Of a DNA stretch of 5,991 nt, positions 5,873 through 5,991 are shown piece by piece. The stretch comes from Alphaproteobacteria bacterium (lineage in GTDB: Bacteria > Pseudomonadota > Alphaproteobacteria > RF32 > CAG-239). A program made the translations under genes and the position numbers. Every line of letters begins with the position of its first letter. The first letter of the stretch is position 1. The notes under the pieces are model-generated. The model was given only the letters and a program-made list of their open reading frames with translations. It searched no databases and was not told the DNA's origin. The stretch is taken from NCBI GenBank assembly GCA_003542415.1, contig DPKR01000125.1, forward strand, positions 1 through 5,991, written 5' to 3'.

Positions 5873-5878
5873 AATATA
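5873..5878 (-). promoter_or_regulatory. Possible -10 element of xerC
   Basis: On the minus strand TATATT (5878-5873) lies exactly seven bases before the xerC ATG (5865), placing the expected start of transcription at or next to the initiation codon. No convincing -35 is seen 15-18 bases upstream. A promoter is expected in this gap because the tRNA terminator lies just upstream of it. Confidence 0.35.
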
Positions 5879-5911
5879 AACCGGATTGGTTAATTTTTGT
5901 TTGAAAAAAGT

Positions 5912-5936
5912 AAAAACCACCATAAAGGTGGTTTTC
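5912..5936 (-). terminator. Terminator of the tRNA-Arg gene
   Basis: A perfect nine-pair stem (5913-5921 with 5927-5935; AAAACCACC on the + strand) has a five-base loop. On the minus strand the stem runs into TTTTTAC and then TTTTTT, a good U-tract. It starts seven bases after the tRNA 3' end and separates the tRNA from xerC. The + strand side lacks a long T-run, so it acts mainly in the minus direction. Confidence 0.85.
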
Positions 5937-5941
5937 TATAT

Positions 5942-5991
5942 TGGCGCGCTCTGGGCGATTCGAACGCCCGACCCACAGCTTAGAAGGCTGT
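5942..5991 (-). tRNA. tRNA-Arg(UCU), 3' part (cut by the window edge)
   Basis: Read on the minus strand from 5991: a five-pair anticodon stem ACAGC/GCTGT closes a seven-base loop CTTCTAA with anticodon TCT (5984-5982), which reads AGA/AGG arginine codons. A five-base variable region GGGTC follows, then a T-arm GGGCG-TTCGAAT-CGCCC with the conserved TTCGAAT loop, the 3' acceptor strand AGAGCGC, discriminator G and an encoded CCA (5944-5942). The D-arm, the 5' acceptor strand and the promoter lie beyond the window. Confidence 0.95.

Noticed and set aside
4915..5991. Tyrosine recombinase next to the 3' end of a tRNA gene, the classic layout of an integrated element
   Set aside because: The protein matches XerC in length and in the spacing of all catalytic residues. 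I see no second copy of the tRNA 3' end in the window, no excisionase, and no phage or cargo genes; rpmG follows immediately.

Overview
This is an ordinary but compact chromosomal stretch from an AT-rich bacterium. Several gene types point to Alphaproteobacteria: a cysteine-free L33 with the MAK...KNPRT...KYD layout, a short XRE regulator with the NPVDIYVG/RxRR/FQQIQKYEKAxNRI pattern, and a bitopic SPOR protein joined to nagZ and a tatA-like gene. Low GC and tight packing suggest a reduced or host-associated lineage, for example a gut alphaproteobacterium; this placement is inference.

Layout. At 30-494 (+) is an XRE-family regulator, separated by a shared hairpin from a three-gene minus-strand operon. 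Read from its promoter side, that operon is: SPOR-domain protein (2698-1805), nagZ (1808-744, 4-nt ATGA overlap) and a TatA-like membrane protein (744-547, 1-nt TAATG overlap). A 100-nt divergent intergenic region separates it from the plus-strand pair xthA (2799-3566) and an exported S41 C-terminal-processing-type peptidase (3575-4627). Then come a strong promoter and rpmG (4710-4877). A bidirectional terminator overlaps the end of the convergent xerC (5865-4915, minus). The window ends in the 3' half of a tRNA-Arg(UCU) gene on the minus strand, followed by its own terminator.

How the genes relate. The SPOR protein (septal peptidoglycan binding), NagZ (muropeptide recycling), the S41 protease (periplasmic processing) and TatA (protein export) share a cell-envelope theme. 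XthA (DNA repair) and XerC (chromosome dimer resolution) serve genome maintenance. I see no mobile element, CRISPR array, toxin-antitoxin pair or defence system, and no clear new multi-gene system.

The points most worth a second look are: an S41 peptidase with its catalytic triad but no room for a PDZ domain; an orphan TatA-like protein lacking the usual F-G hinge, in a cluster that seems to have lost scpA/scpB; likely leaderless starts for xthA and xerC, each with a -10-like hexamer exactly 7 nt before the ATG; and a terminator whose loop region carries a stop codon. No gene-free stretch exceeds 300 bases.
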